A DNA stretch of 64,000 nt from Cryptomeria japonica. Lineage: Eukaryota; Streptophyta; Pinopsida; Cupressales; Cupressaceae. The translations under genes were made by a program, and so were the position numbers. The stretch is taken from the NCBI RefSeq assembly GCF_030272615.1, contig NC_081406.1, forward strand, positions 481,216,900 to 481,280,899, written 5' to 3'. Under the pieces are notes generated by a model. The model had not been told where the DNA came from, made no database searches, and worked only from the letters and a program-made list of their open reading frames with translations. Below, piece after piece: positions 1 to 10,779 of the stretch (position 1 is the first letter of the stretch; the number at the start of each line of letters is the position of its first letter).

Positions 1-1245
1 TGCAAGTTACTTTATTAGATTTTTCTATTTTTAGAAAAATGCCTTATGTAACTTTTATATCATAAAGTTACTTTATTACACCCACCAAAGTCAAAAGAAA
101 TGACTAATCTAAGTCCCCTTTGGCTAGCGAATTCATCTCCAAACATCAACTTCACCTGTGAAGATGGGTGACAGGTGAATCTGAGCTCTGAATGGCACTA
201 AAGAAGAGGGGACATTACATTTATTTAATTATTGACTATATGGGCACCCAAGTAATAAAGTTAAGTGCAAATATTAAATAAAGGCTCATGTTGGAACAAG
301 AGCCACTTTATGGGGAGACATAAGGGTTTTAAATTAAATTAAAAAGCATCCCTAGCTGGCCGTGGATTTTGGAGGGCCTATAAAAGAGAGTTTTGGAGCT
401 CATTTTGATATGCTTCGAATTGATATTTTAATGATTTTTTCTTGCTGGTTGAACGTGTCCATCCTGTGGCTCTGTGAGGACAAAAACACTTGCAAGGAAC
501 ATCTTCTACGTTGGTGAAAGATCCAATTTGGAAGATTTATCTGGTGGTTTCATACAGAGATCATAGTTAGGCTTCATTGTGGACTCGTACTTTCAATTTG
601 CACACAGTAAATTTCATATCAGACTTGTGGGAGGTCAATTGGAGGAAGTTTGAGGACATTATTTTCTGTTACACCTTCCATTGCTGGTCATACCTTGTCC
701 TTTGCTGGTCGCAACTGTCTAGGGAGGCATGAGACTTCTTCCATTGCTGGGCACTAGGGTTTGGAGGAATTTTATTGCTGCATTTGAGGCGTCTAGGGCT
801 GGAGAGTAGATTGCTATTCATTTTGAGATTTCCAGTTCAGTTCTGGAGGTGTGGCGTCCATTTTGGTGGCTCCTTTTGCTAGTTTTAATTGTTCATTCAA
901 ACATTGTAATCCCCATATTTTGTGGGTATTTCAGAAAAGGCATTGTGAGGTATTTTGATAATCTGAGTTGTCTTTATTTTGATAAAATATTGCACTTCCA
1001 GTTCTAAAATCAAATTTGAAATATTTCTAGTTGTGGGTTTGCTTGAATATTGTACTTTGAGAAGCTGTTTTATTTACTTTATTGCTGCAAGTACTATCAC
1101 TGCAAAAACATCTTCTGCATATCCATCTTCTTCTATAAAACACATTCAAAACAGAAAACAAAAAACACAAAAAAAAGGGTGCAAGTTACACGGCAGGACA
1201 AGCCAAGTCTATGAGAAATGCAAGCCTGAATGCTGAGTCATCTAA
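1..1245 (+). mobile_element. LTR-like sequence, possibly a solo LTR or fragment
   Basis: No coding region is supported here. A TATA-like box (TATAAAAG, 379-386) is followed by several hundred bases of T/G-rich, leader-like DNA containing a loosely repeated phrase (TTCCATTGCTGG and variants near 671, 697, 737 and 769). An A-rich stretch lies at 1130-1180. That arrangement resembles U3-R-U5 of a plant LTR, but I find no second copy, no target duplication and no primer-binding site, and the left edge may lie outside the window. It could equally be unrelated intergenic DNA. Confidence 0.3.
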
Positions 1246-1463
1246 TATGAATCTGTTCTAAGTCCCAAATTTTGGTTCAAATAGTATCAAATTCCTACAT
1301 GTCGATATAAGCGTAGATGCAAAATTTCGAGAGTATTTTGCAACAAAACGAAAAGAAAAATGTAAGATAAAAAATCTGATTCAATGCATTGAAACAAAAT
1401 ATTTAAAATGGTCCAAGGAGTTATGGTACCAGGGTAATGGGACATTTGTAAGAGTGTGACCAA

Positions 1464-2110
1464 GGTTCAAATCCAACTTCCCCAATGGTGGAATTTATAA
1501 TTCCAGTGACTATGTCAAAAGGTTATGATGTAATGATTAAGAGGCATACTGGAACACAAATCAAATTCAAATCCTCCCGTTGAGGTGATCCATATCTCCA
1601 GCAATAGAATGGCAAGCTTGTGCTGTAGCGATCAAGAAGAATATTGGAGCATAATACAGGTTTAATACCCCCACGCCAGTAAGGCAATCTATAACTGCAG
1701 CCACCTGTTGTAATGGTAACAAGGTTCAAATCCTTCCACAGCAAAAAGCTGATACATATCTCCAGCAACCATGTGGTGACGTTGCAGCATAAAAATTAAA
1801 GAGTATATTGAAGCGTGACCCAGGTTTAAATCCTCCAATCACAACAAAAGAAGGTGGTTTTGATGTAACAAATTCGATATACATTGGACCATTGCCTAGA
1901 TTTAAATTCTCCTGCCATAGTAAAATGATCCATTCTCCAACTACTATGTAGCAAAGCTGCGGGGTAACAATTTCAAATATATTAAAAATTGACCCAGATT
2001 CAAATCCTCCCTCCACAGGAAAACAGCCCATGCCTCCACCAACCATATTATGATGTTCTGGTCTAACAATTGCGAAATATATTGGAACCTGACCCAATTC
2101 GAAATCTCCC
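1464..2110 (+). repeat. Degenerate ~100-bp tandem array with tRNA B-box-like motifs
   Basis: Eight copies of an 11-base motif close to GGTTCAAATCC start at 1464, 1564, 1659, 1723, 1823, 1899, 1997 and 2096. Most are 95-100 bp apart, with two shortened intervals (64 and 76 bp). In most copies CTCC or a similar pyrimidine run follows and a GACCCA-like hexamer precedes. GGTTCRANTCC is the consensus of the RNA polymerase III B box in tRNA genes and tRNA-derived SINEs. No unit folds obviously into a whole tRNA and a clear A box is not visible, so this is a decayed tandem repeat of a tRNA-like or SINE-like unit, not a set of tRNA genes. Confidence 0.55.
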
Positions 2111-2219
2111 ATCACAGTAAAGCGACCAACATCACCAGCAATATGCAATAACAATGCAAATTGATATGCATAACCCATGCTTACAAATCCTAAACAATGT
2201 ACTCCAAGCTTAGATCGCA

Positions 2220-3743
2220 ATCTTCACAATTATGAGCCATATTAGACCTAAACGCATGCTTACAAATCCTGACAATGTACTCAACGCTTAAAACAGCAAG
2301 CATTAAAAGTAACCCATAACAACACTTAACATTTGGAAACCAAAAACAATTTGAACTCTACAATTAACAAAAGGGGTTTAAAGAAAACTAAAAGTAGAAT
2401 TGCAAAATATATGATGAACACATACAGGCACCATGAAGATGATACGAACTATGTAGCGCTGATAGGAGGGTTCCGTGTAATTCCGAAGGTGATTGTAAAC
2501 ATGCCATAATGACAGCCCAGATGCCGCCACTGTGCATGGAAATGCTATTGCTACCAACAGCAACACACCCATTTAACAAACCTCTCTTTGTTTTATAGTA
2601 GATCAATTCACCTTCACAGAACTTTTTGATCCTTCATATGCATTGTTAATGAAATGGGAAATGGTGGGTGGCTTTTGCCCTGGAGCGCAGCATTTGGAGA
2701 GATCCGTCGTTGGTGTCTTGTATTGTTTTTATAGCTAATTATTAGCAACACCGTGAAATTTCTTAGATAAGAAAAAAAATTCGTTGTCCGATTGAATGTC
2801 GCTTTCTTGGGTACACCAGTTGCTGTTTTTATATATTCTATTTTACTTATTGAAGAAAAACTCTTTAAGATCCAGCTACTAAAAGGTCAACTTAATTTCA
2901 TTTTAAATTATATTTTCTAAAGAGCTTATAACAAAAGTAATAGAGGCAGGAGCCGCCGCTTTCTTCCATACTGTGGCATAAAATACACTCTACGTTGATT
3001 TAAGTGTTAAGGGGATTTGTAAATCCACGTAACAAAATTTCAATTAATTTAATAGCTATGATTTGAAGATTCACGAGACTAAATATAGCCTATGAGATAT
3101 TAAAAGTGTTTTCGATTTATTTATGAAGTTGAATGATTTGAAGTCTCAACATCATAAGGGATGAGGTTGTCATCATGTTCTAGGTGAAGGAGATGGAATG
3201 GATACCCCTCAATTATTGGCTCTTAATCGAAGAGGTTTTGGCTTAAAGACATTGTAACAAGTAGCTAGACATTCTTTAGGGATAATATAGAATCCTCCAT
3301 CAAAAAAAAAGTGAAAGGGATCAAGGTTTTAAAATTAGATTTAAAACAATTGAAAATATTGAAGTCTTGCATAAGCTTACATCTATAATATGGTAGATAT
3401 TATTATTGTAATTAATGCTAAGTTTGTCTTTCAATACCTTGAAAAACTATCGACTTGGATGTACACATATGTATCTCAAAATAAGGTGGCTCTAAGAAGC
3501 AAAGGTGAAAGCTTGCTATGTATTGAGGAAAGTATGAAACTTCCTTGATGATAGTTATGGCTCTAGGATGGCTTCAACAAAATCAAAATAGCAAATTTTG
3601 AATGTTGATGACCTAATCTAATTTTGTTTGACGTAATTAAAATTGAAGTCATTAAGACTAAGATCTGTGTGATCATTAATATCAATGTGGGATTCCACTA
3701 ATCCATTCTATATGATAATAAAAATTAGTAAGACTAGGAACTA
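2220..3743. other. Gene-less DNA with a possible retroposon tail
   Basis: I see no convincing gene. Around 3140-3310 a G/T-rich plus-strand stretch ends in the phrase AGAATCCTCCATC followed by a run of nine A (3302-3310). That resembles the 3' end of a plant non-LTR retroposon, but I cannot define a target duplication. The rest is AT-rich and unremarkable. Confidence 0.25.
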
Positions 3744-3748
3744 GTTGT

Positions 3749-4943
3749 TGTAATGGTGAAAATATTAGGGTTTCCACCACAAGAAGGATGAAAACCGCTA
3801 ATATTTTGCTTAGGGACCACTACGTTCAAAAGAGGGTTGAATCCAATAGATTTAGTCACAAACCAACAAAGATAAGGACTGAAAATACTGATTGGATTCA
3901 AGGGGTGGATTTGTTTGCCCTCTTTTATGAGACGAATTGCTAAAATTGGGGTAAAGTGTTGAAAATGAAGGTAAAAGCACAAATACAATGAGTTGCAGTC
4001 GTCACATTGAAGCATGCACCTGGATCTGAGAAATATAAGTAGATTTGGACATGTGATCCTTGAAAAAGCTCCAAAAATGTCAGGACCGTAGCAAAATTCG
4101 CCCTGGTCCTCTGAACTTTTCACACACGAAAGGGGTTGATTCGTCTCTAAAAATAATGTTGATTCTGAAGATTGTAGCTTCGTACCTATTTCCTGCACAC
4201 AAAAAGAAAGAGAAATAGGTTGGGAATAAGGGCCTGCCTAAGTCAAAACCCAGTTTAGGAATTAACCTTTATTGAAATATTGCAAATACTGAAATAAATA
4301 ATAGAAGGATATACCTCAGATCTGCAATGACTAATAATGATGCTTTGTTTATTGAATGTAATCACATATGTTGTATGAAATGGCATGCACATGACAAAAC
4401 CCTAATCACACACACATGCTTGCATATGAATGATGTAATATTGCTCCACAATTGATGAATGAAGAATGCAGCATTGAAGACCTCTATAAATGCTTGATAA
4501 TGAATATTTCAATGCTTGAATGCTTGATGAATATAATTATGCCCTTCTATCCTTGCCTCATTGTCGTTGTATATCCAAAAGAGATGGGAAAGTCTCCTTA
4601 TATACTTGCCCATCAAAAAACATGCTACTTTTCCGACATAGGCCGGCACAGAGAGGGGTTTCCTACTCAAAATTGATAATACCAAAGGGGTTCAAAATGG
4701 GGCCCAAATAAGGACAACCATAGTGTGGCGGCATTGTCCAAATGAGGACCAAAGTGCTACGCCCTGGTCCTACCCTATTTTAGGGCTATACTAAGGGGCC
4801 ATATGGTGTATAAAGTGAAAATAAGGCTATATGTGCATGATGCAAGCATAATCAGGTCTTAATTAAGCATTGGGAGATGAACACTAAGGTGAGGGCCCAA
4901 AATGTGGACTAAATTGTAAGGGATTACAATTTAGGATGCTACA
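3749..4943 (-). repeat. 3' LTR of element D (1,195 bp)
   Basis: Bounded by the target duplication on the outside and the polypurine tract on the inside. Its first 137 bp on the minus strand (4943-4807) match 7980-7844 closely. A TATA-like box lies on the minus strand at 4594-4602 (TATAAGGAG). The reading frame at 3734-4198 lies essentially inside this LTR and is not treated as a gene. Confidence 0.8.
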
Positions 4944-6522
4944 TTTAGCCCCCACTTTAGTGGGAGTATGAGCTTACATGTAAATACTCATAGTAAAGTA
5001 GACGAAAGAGAGATGAAGATGAGGAGCAATGAGGAGCAAAATCACAAGGAGTTTAAGATATCACTAATTTTGAGGAACCAAGCCCCCAATCTTAGGATCT
5101 CAACTCACTCAAACATATGCAAGGGCATACAAAAACAAGATAAAAACAAAAAGACAAATAAAGACAAACAGACAAACAAAGGCAAAAAGACAAAAGACAC
5201 ACAACACAAGCTAAAGACCAAAAACAAGACCTCAAGTCAACTAGTCGAAGAGACCTCGATATCAAAATGTCTCAATCACTAATATCATTTTTGAAATATG
5301 TCATCTCACTAGCACAAGTGATCACATAAAAGAGAAAAGAACGCATCATCCATGAACTATCAATAGCAAAGCTATGAGTTCATAAGAAGAAGGAAAGAGA
5401 GAGCATAGATAAGATGTGTTTTTCTAGATGATCCATGAGAAGAATGATGAGAAAGGACATAAATACCTTGCCCCTAGATGTGTTTTTTCTAGGTGATCCA
5501 TGTTGGGGAGGAGAGTAGGAATAGTCTAGTTGTTTTTATCTAATTCTAATCATCCTCATGCGTGTATGCAAGTGATGTCTTGTTTCAAGTATATAGCACC
5601 TCGTATGAGAGTGTGCATAAAATTGTTTAAGACATGTAATTAAAATGAAAATGCCAAGTAGCTAATGTGTAAATGCCAAGGGGTGAATGTCTAACTTTAG
5701 GAACATCTCACTCTAAGAGTTTCATTTGGTTTTGAGAATGTGTAACCCTGATTGAAACATAAACATGCTTGGTTTTGAGGACATCCCGTGTAAGAGTTTT
5801 TTTGTGGTTTCAATGATGTGTAACCTCACTTAAGACATATACCAATGTTGCATCTGGATTCAAGTGTGAAGCATCTCACTTTAAGAGTTTATTTACTCTA
5901 GTTTCGAGGATGAACACCTCCTTTAAGACATGCCAAGATACAGTACAATATGGTACAAAGGGGACGATATGGGTTCCCTCCCCTTAAGATGTCAACATAA
6001 CTTTATGTTGATGTCTTAAGGAAGCTAGAAACAAGGATACCAACCTTAAACACCAAGGAGATATCATTTAGCCAACAATATCATAAATCCAAGATGAAGA
6101 AGGAATACTCTTATAAGCAAGGATAAGATAGTTGAAAAAGAGATATCTTGCAACAAGTGTAAAAGGATATCCTTGGAGGAGAAGGGATCATTGCTCAAAA
6201 GACATCTACCTCCGAGAGGAGTTTCTTGAACAAACACAACATCTTCTACCAAAAGAAAAGAAGGGGAACAAGAATTCATACCTTCCCTCTATTGCTAGGT
6301 GAAAGAGATTCTTAATGAAGGATGACAGACTTTTGACCCAATGTGAAGGGATAAGTTTATAATAGATATGCATTGTCAAGTGTAGAAGAGGTTGTAGCCA
6401 AGGACTTACACCACTTTCATAAGAGAGAATCCTTGAGCAAACAACAACTTCACACAAGGAATGACATCAAATCATAAACATACACCACTCAACAAAGAAA
6501 AAGAAGATATTTATAAAGGAGG

Positions 6523-6608
<86 letters not shown>

Positions 6609-7297
6609 TGCCCCCCAAGTGTAAGGACAATGAGAAGAATTACACAACCTCTAAGCAGAGATAAAACATAAGAAAATGCACAATATACTCACATGAATAA
6701 ATATCCAATGCAAGAAAAGACATTAGTATATGTAAAATGAAACTCTATAGAAGTGGTAATCTTCAAAAAGAGAGGGAGAAAGAAAGAAATATCATAGATT
6801 CCCCTATGGAGGGATTAGTCATAAGATACATAACATTCCATGCAAGAAATTATATCAACACATGAAAAATACAACCCCTAAAGGGAATAGTGATACTTTA
6901 GATAGAAAGAGAGAGCGGTAAAAAGCCATTCTTGCCCCCTGAGCAAGAGGACAAGGAAAATGTGAGGAAAATTAGGATGAAGAATCATGCATTTCCTAAA
7001 GAGAGATCATTCATAAGAGATGTGCCATTTCAAACAAAGAATAAGTCCTAGCCAAGGAACACACATGCATTTGCATGAAGGAAAATTCTTTGCAAGAAAG
7101 GACATCGAGTTATGAAGAATGCAATTCATAAAGGAAATGGTGAAAATTTAAATATAAGAGATAAGATAGAGGTAAAAGAGAATCATGTTGCTACCCCAAG
7201 ATATTCAAAATTAAAAAATCACTACCTCTAATGACAAAGAGCCCAAATTAGCTACTTGTATTATAGGGTGAGGAGCAACATGAGGGTGAGAGGAGTG
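4944..7297 (-). other. Interior of element D without recognisable coding sequence
   Basis: This 2.35-kb block begins with the polypurine tract (4944-4966). It contains a near-duplicate of about 28 bp (5414-5441 and 5474-5503, core TAGRTGATCCATG), a long (GA)n tract and repeated short purine-rich phrases. I find no protein domain on either strand. Confidence 0.5.
6528..6604. repeat. (GA)n microsatellite
   Basis: About 76 bp of uninterrupted GA dinucleotides inside element D. It creates a spurious Arg-Glu repeat reading frame that should not be called a gene. Confidence 0.95.
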
Positions 7298-7843
7298 CTA
7301 AGGCACTACCTTTTCACCAAGAAAGAGAGCAAGATCGGTTGAAAGACATATACGAGAAATATCATATTGTTCTTGAACAAATTCCTTAAATGCTTTACAC
7401 TTTCCAAGAGAATGAGAACCACCATGATGAAAAATACAATATCCACTACGTTCTTTATGCTTAGTGCTAAACTTCACAAAAGGAAAAACACCATTCTTGT
7501 CATACTTCAATTTCCAAAAGATTCTAGTTGCTAATTGTTCTTGGTCGTCAATGGGTGTGTGCTTATTCTTTTGAGATTTAGGACGAGGGTTGTTATTAGA
7601 AGAAGGATTGTCATCAATAAATTAAACTTTGCCACTATCAATAAGTCATTTCATTGCATTGTGGAAATCAATACAATCATTAGCATGATGATCACGAGTT
7701 TGATGAAATGATCAAAAAAGAGTTTTTGAAAAAGAAACACCTTTAGTTGCACAAATGTCTTGTTGTCTTGCAAGATGATCTTTGAAATCTTGAATCTTAA
7801 GTAGGTCATCCACAAGAGATTTATTATCATTTCCTAGGCCTTC
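7298..7843 (-). pseudogene. gag-like remnant with zinc-knuckle-type motifs (element D)
   Basis: One minus-strand frame can be followed from about 7841 to 7298 across at least three in-frame stops. It contains CIFHHGGSHSLGKC (C-x2-H-x4-H-x4-C) and, further N-terminal, HQTRDHHANDC followed by an LIDSG motif. The spacing resembles the Cys/His motif of Tat-type gag proteins; compare CNYHRTKGHKTTSC in element B of this window. The N-terminus is missing because the frame begins directly at the truncated 5' LTR. A gag nucleocapsid role is inferred from this motif only. Confidence 0.55.
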
Positions 7844-7980
7844 TGTATAAAGTGAAAATAAGGACATATTTGCATGATGCAAGCATAATCAAGTCTTAAT
7901 TAAGCATCGGGAGACAAACACTAAGGTGAGGGCCCAAAATGTGGACTAAATTGTAAGGGAGTACAATTTAGGACGCTACA
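7844..7980 (-). repeat. 5' LTR remnant of element D (137 bp)
   Basis: Matches 4807-4943 over the same length with a handful of substitutions. The remaining ~1,060 bp of the LTR, the primer-binding site and the gag start are absent. Confidence 0.8.
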
Positions 7981-7985
7981 GTTGT

Positions 7986-10779
7986 GTACACCTTGCAAGT
8001 TCTAAGTCTAGTCAAAATTATTTAATATTTATACATTATAAATAATTATTTTTCACATGGATTAGGATGTCCCACTTGAGAAAACTCGTGGTGATCCCAT
8101 AGGTGACATTATTTGTCACATGTCATTAGTCTTGTAACATTTGTGTGAGTCCTTGATTTGGGGACTCCTTAATAGACTTGGACTAGCGCTATTGATCATT
8201 TAATTATGACCATGTATAAGAGTGTGTAAGACTAATTAGAATTCTCCTAGAACTTTGAGTCATATGGGTGAAATGCTACATAAAGGCCTTCATTTAGGAA
8301 GTAAATTGGCTAGTTAACAAGATTTATGTCAAAATATAGTGTGCAACATTGATCTTGTTGTATAGGTTTGACTTAATACCTTGTACTAATCTTACAAATT
8401 TTACGAAAAGTTAGAACCAAAACCTTCATCAACTATTTGATTGCTTAAATGTTTTAATCCAAGGTGTTGATATCCCCCTAAGACATCTACTCCTCATTAA
8501 GTCTAAGTATTCTATTGATTTTTCCATGATAGCTTAAACTAATGACTCCCACTAGTCAAAAAGGCTATAAGAAGTTGGTAAAAAAAAAAAAAAAACCTAG
8601 GATTTGTTGATTGCTCATGATGTTTTAATCCTAGTCATTAATCATAAAGAGAACTCTCCTACTTAAAAAAAAATGTATCACAAACTATTAATCTTGACGT
8701 GTGATACGGATATGATGATTCTAACTTGTTCCAAAAAAATATACTAATAGAATGAGCTAAAGACTTATGATTCAAGTAACTTGGCATGTTCGATCTAAAC
8801 TATTGATCTAGAAGTAGGTTGTCTCTCCATAGGAAGTTTTGAGTTTAACATAACCTATTGATCTTGTCACATTAGCTTGATCTAACATGTCCTACTACTT
8901 CAAAAGATTTCAAGTAAATGATGGATCAAAATCTTCATAGATTGTTTGATCTCAAATGGTGTAAAAAAATCATTCAATATAAAGTAAGAAATTAATCCTA
9001 GATAAATTCTTAAGCTTAAAGGCAATATATTGATCATGAATCATCAACTTAGTTTAATGAGTCAAGCTATTTCAAGAAATCCCCAAGAGCTACCAAAGCA
9101 AAAAGTCCTAGGAACCATCAAATATGACTTCAATATGCAATCTAAGTCATACATTCAATCAAATAAATAATGCTCACTTGAGGAACAAAATAATAGCCTA
9201 TAATACAAAAAATCACATGACAACATCATGGGAGGCTAAGCTAGGTAATCAAACATAGGAAATGGAACCTATGATTTATATGTAGATTGTTCTTTCATAT
9301 TCACTTCAAGACCCTTCATAGGTAGTCCACATAAGATCACCTACCACCAATGATGCAAAGGCAATCAAATCTAATAATTGGCAAGATCCAACTACTGCCA
9401 TGGTCGAATTGATGGCAAGTCTAATCAGGATTGTTGAAGTCCCAATTCCAATTTATATGAATACTATTCATGGACATAACTTACATTTGGCAACCAAGGG
9501 GATCGTAAGAGTCTTTATAAATTCACCAACTAGAAATTTCATTCATAACTTTTAATTTTTTTTAAACGAATAGATCAAAAGGGGTGGTTAGCTAACAAAA
9601 CATGATTGAATATGTGTAGATGAGCAAAGGGCAAAGAGTTGATTAAGTAGACACTACCTCCTACTTCACCATTAAAAAGGGGAAATCTCCATTTCCAAGC
9701 TCAACCATTCATATGTATCTTTTACCTCTGTGTATCAAAAAATAGAGATGACCGAACCCAATAATCCCCTCCCCTGCTCCCACATCATTAAAATTGAAGT
9801 GGTTAAAGATGACGTAGATTTTATTTGTAAATACCTATGTTGGTGTTTCCAACTAATTGTTTGATAGATTCTAAAGATTAGCCATATCAAATGATTGGAT
9901 ACCTCAAATTAATGGCCAATGAATATGAGACAATCACAAAATTGCTCTCCTCTACACTTCAGTTTTTGCAAGACCTAGGGGGTAGCCCTTCCCCAATATC
10001 AATTGATTTAACATCTTATGTACCAATATATTGTTATAACATATATATTCTCATGAAATACACTAAGAAACTATGAGATGTAATTAGAATTGGTTTAGTT
10101 CTTAAAAAAAATTTCATTATTGACTTTGAAAACATATATAAGTCATAGTAACTTATAAAAACATGAAATATTCAAATAATTTATCATTTTAAGCTTTTCT
10201 TCTAGATAATGGGAGGAAAATAACAAATATTGATGCCTTATTAAGGTAACAGAGACAAATTAGGCCATGCATATATTTCTTTCTAGAAACTTAACCCAAT
10301 TCAATGAATTTCTTGGCATTGGTTCCTTGCAATAATGCACCCTACAAATAGAATTTACCATAATTATTCTTCTAGATCCTTAATATACCATAAAATTTCC
10401 TATGTCGGGTTCAAAACATTTTATCTTTTCCTTGAAAAGAAGTAGAAAACAAAACACACACTACAAGTTAATTGTAGAGATGAACTCAAAAGGCCTTGAT
10501 CTTTTCAGTCATGGAGAATTGAATGTACATTATGGAGACAATTGTAACAAACATATGTTTTTCATATATTACAACTTGAACTGAAACTTGCTATACAATT
10601 TTTTTTTATTTACAGACCACAATCTTCACCTATCATCAAAAAAATTAACCACTATACACTATAAATCATCCAAGATAGAATTTCCATAATCATAGTACAA
10701 GGCTCGAAATTCCCTTTTCTATAAGTAAGGGAGCAACAAGCTTAAAGCTTTGTACACACGCCACATTTTCATTCAACCA
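7986..10779. other. AT-rich gene-less DNA
   Basis: No gene can be supported. From about 8300 to 9000 the phrase ACTATTGATCTNG and relatives recur irregularly (for example near 8680, 8800, 8860 and 8940), which suggests a very decayed repeat. An A run lies at 8580-8595. Short open frames at 9891-10076 and 10402-10584 have no recognisable content. Confidence 0.4.

Larger units (their letters stand above)
3749..7980 (-). mobile_element. Internally deleted LTR retrotransposon D (non-autonomous)
   Basis: The ends are well supported. GTTGT at 3744-3748 and 7981-7985 is a perfect 5-bp target duplication, and the element runs TG...CA. Read on the minus strand it starts TGTAGCGTCC at 7980 and ends CCATTACA at 3749. 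The 3' LTR is 3749-4943. A purine-rich tract (4944-4966; minus strand AAAGTGGGGGC) lies just before it, as expected of a polypurine tract. Only the first 137 bp of the 5' LTR remain (7844-7980) and they run straight into gag-like sequence. Apart from that gag remnant no protease, reverse transcriptase or integrase can be read in the 2.9-kb interior, so mobilisation, if it occurred in this form, needed another element's enzymes. Confidence 0.85.

Noticed and set aside
1-1190. TGCAAGTTAC at 1-10 and 1180-1189 as a pair of LTR starts
   Set aside because: Similarity is limited to ten bases, so it is probably chance.
1723-1733. Functional tRNA genes at the B-box-like motifs
   Set aside because: No cloverleaf, anticodon arm or clear A box can be read around any of the motifs.
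3734-4198. 154-codon minus-strand frame as a gene
   Set aside because: It lies essentially inside the 3' LTR of element D and shows no domain.
6461-6664. Arg/Glu-repeat reading frame
   Set aside because: Produced by the (GA)n microsatellite.
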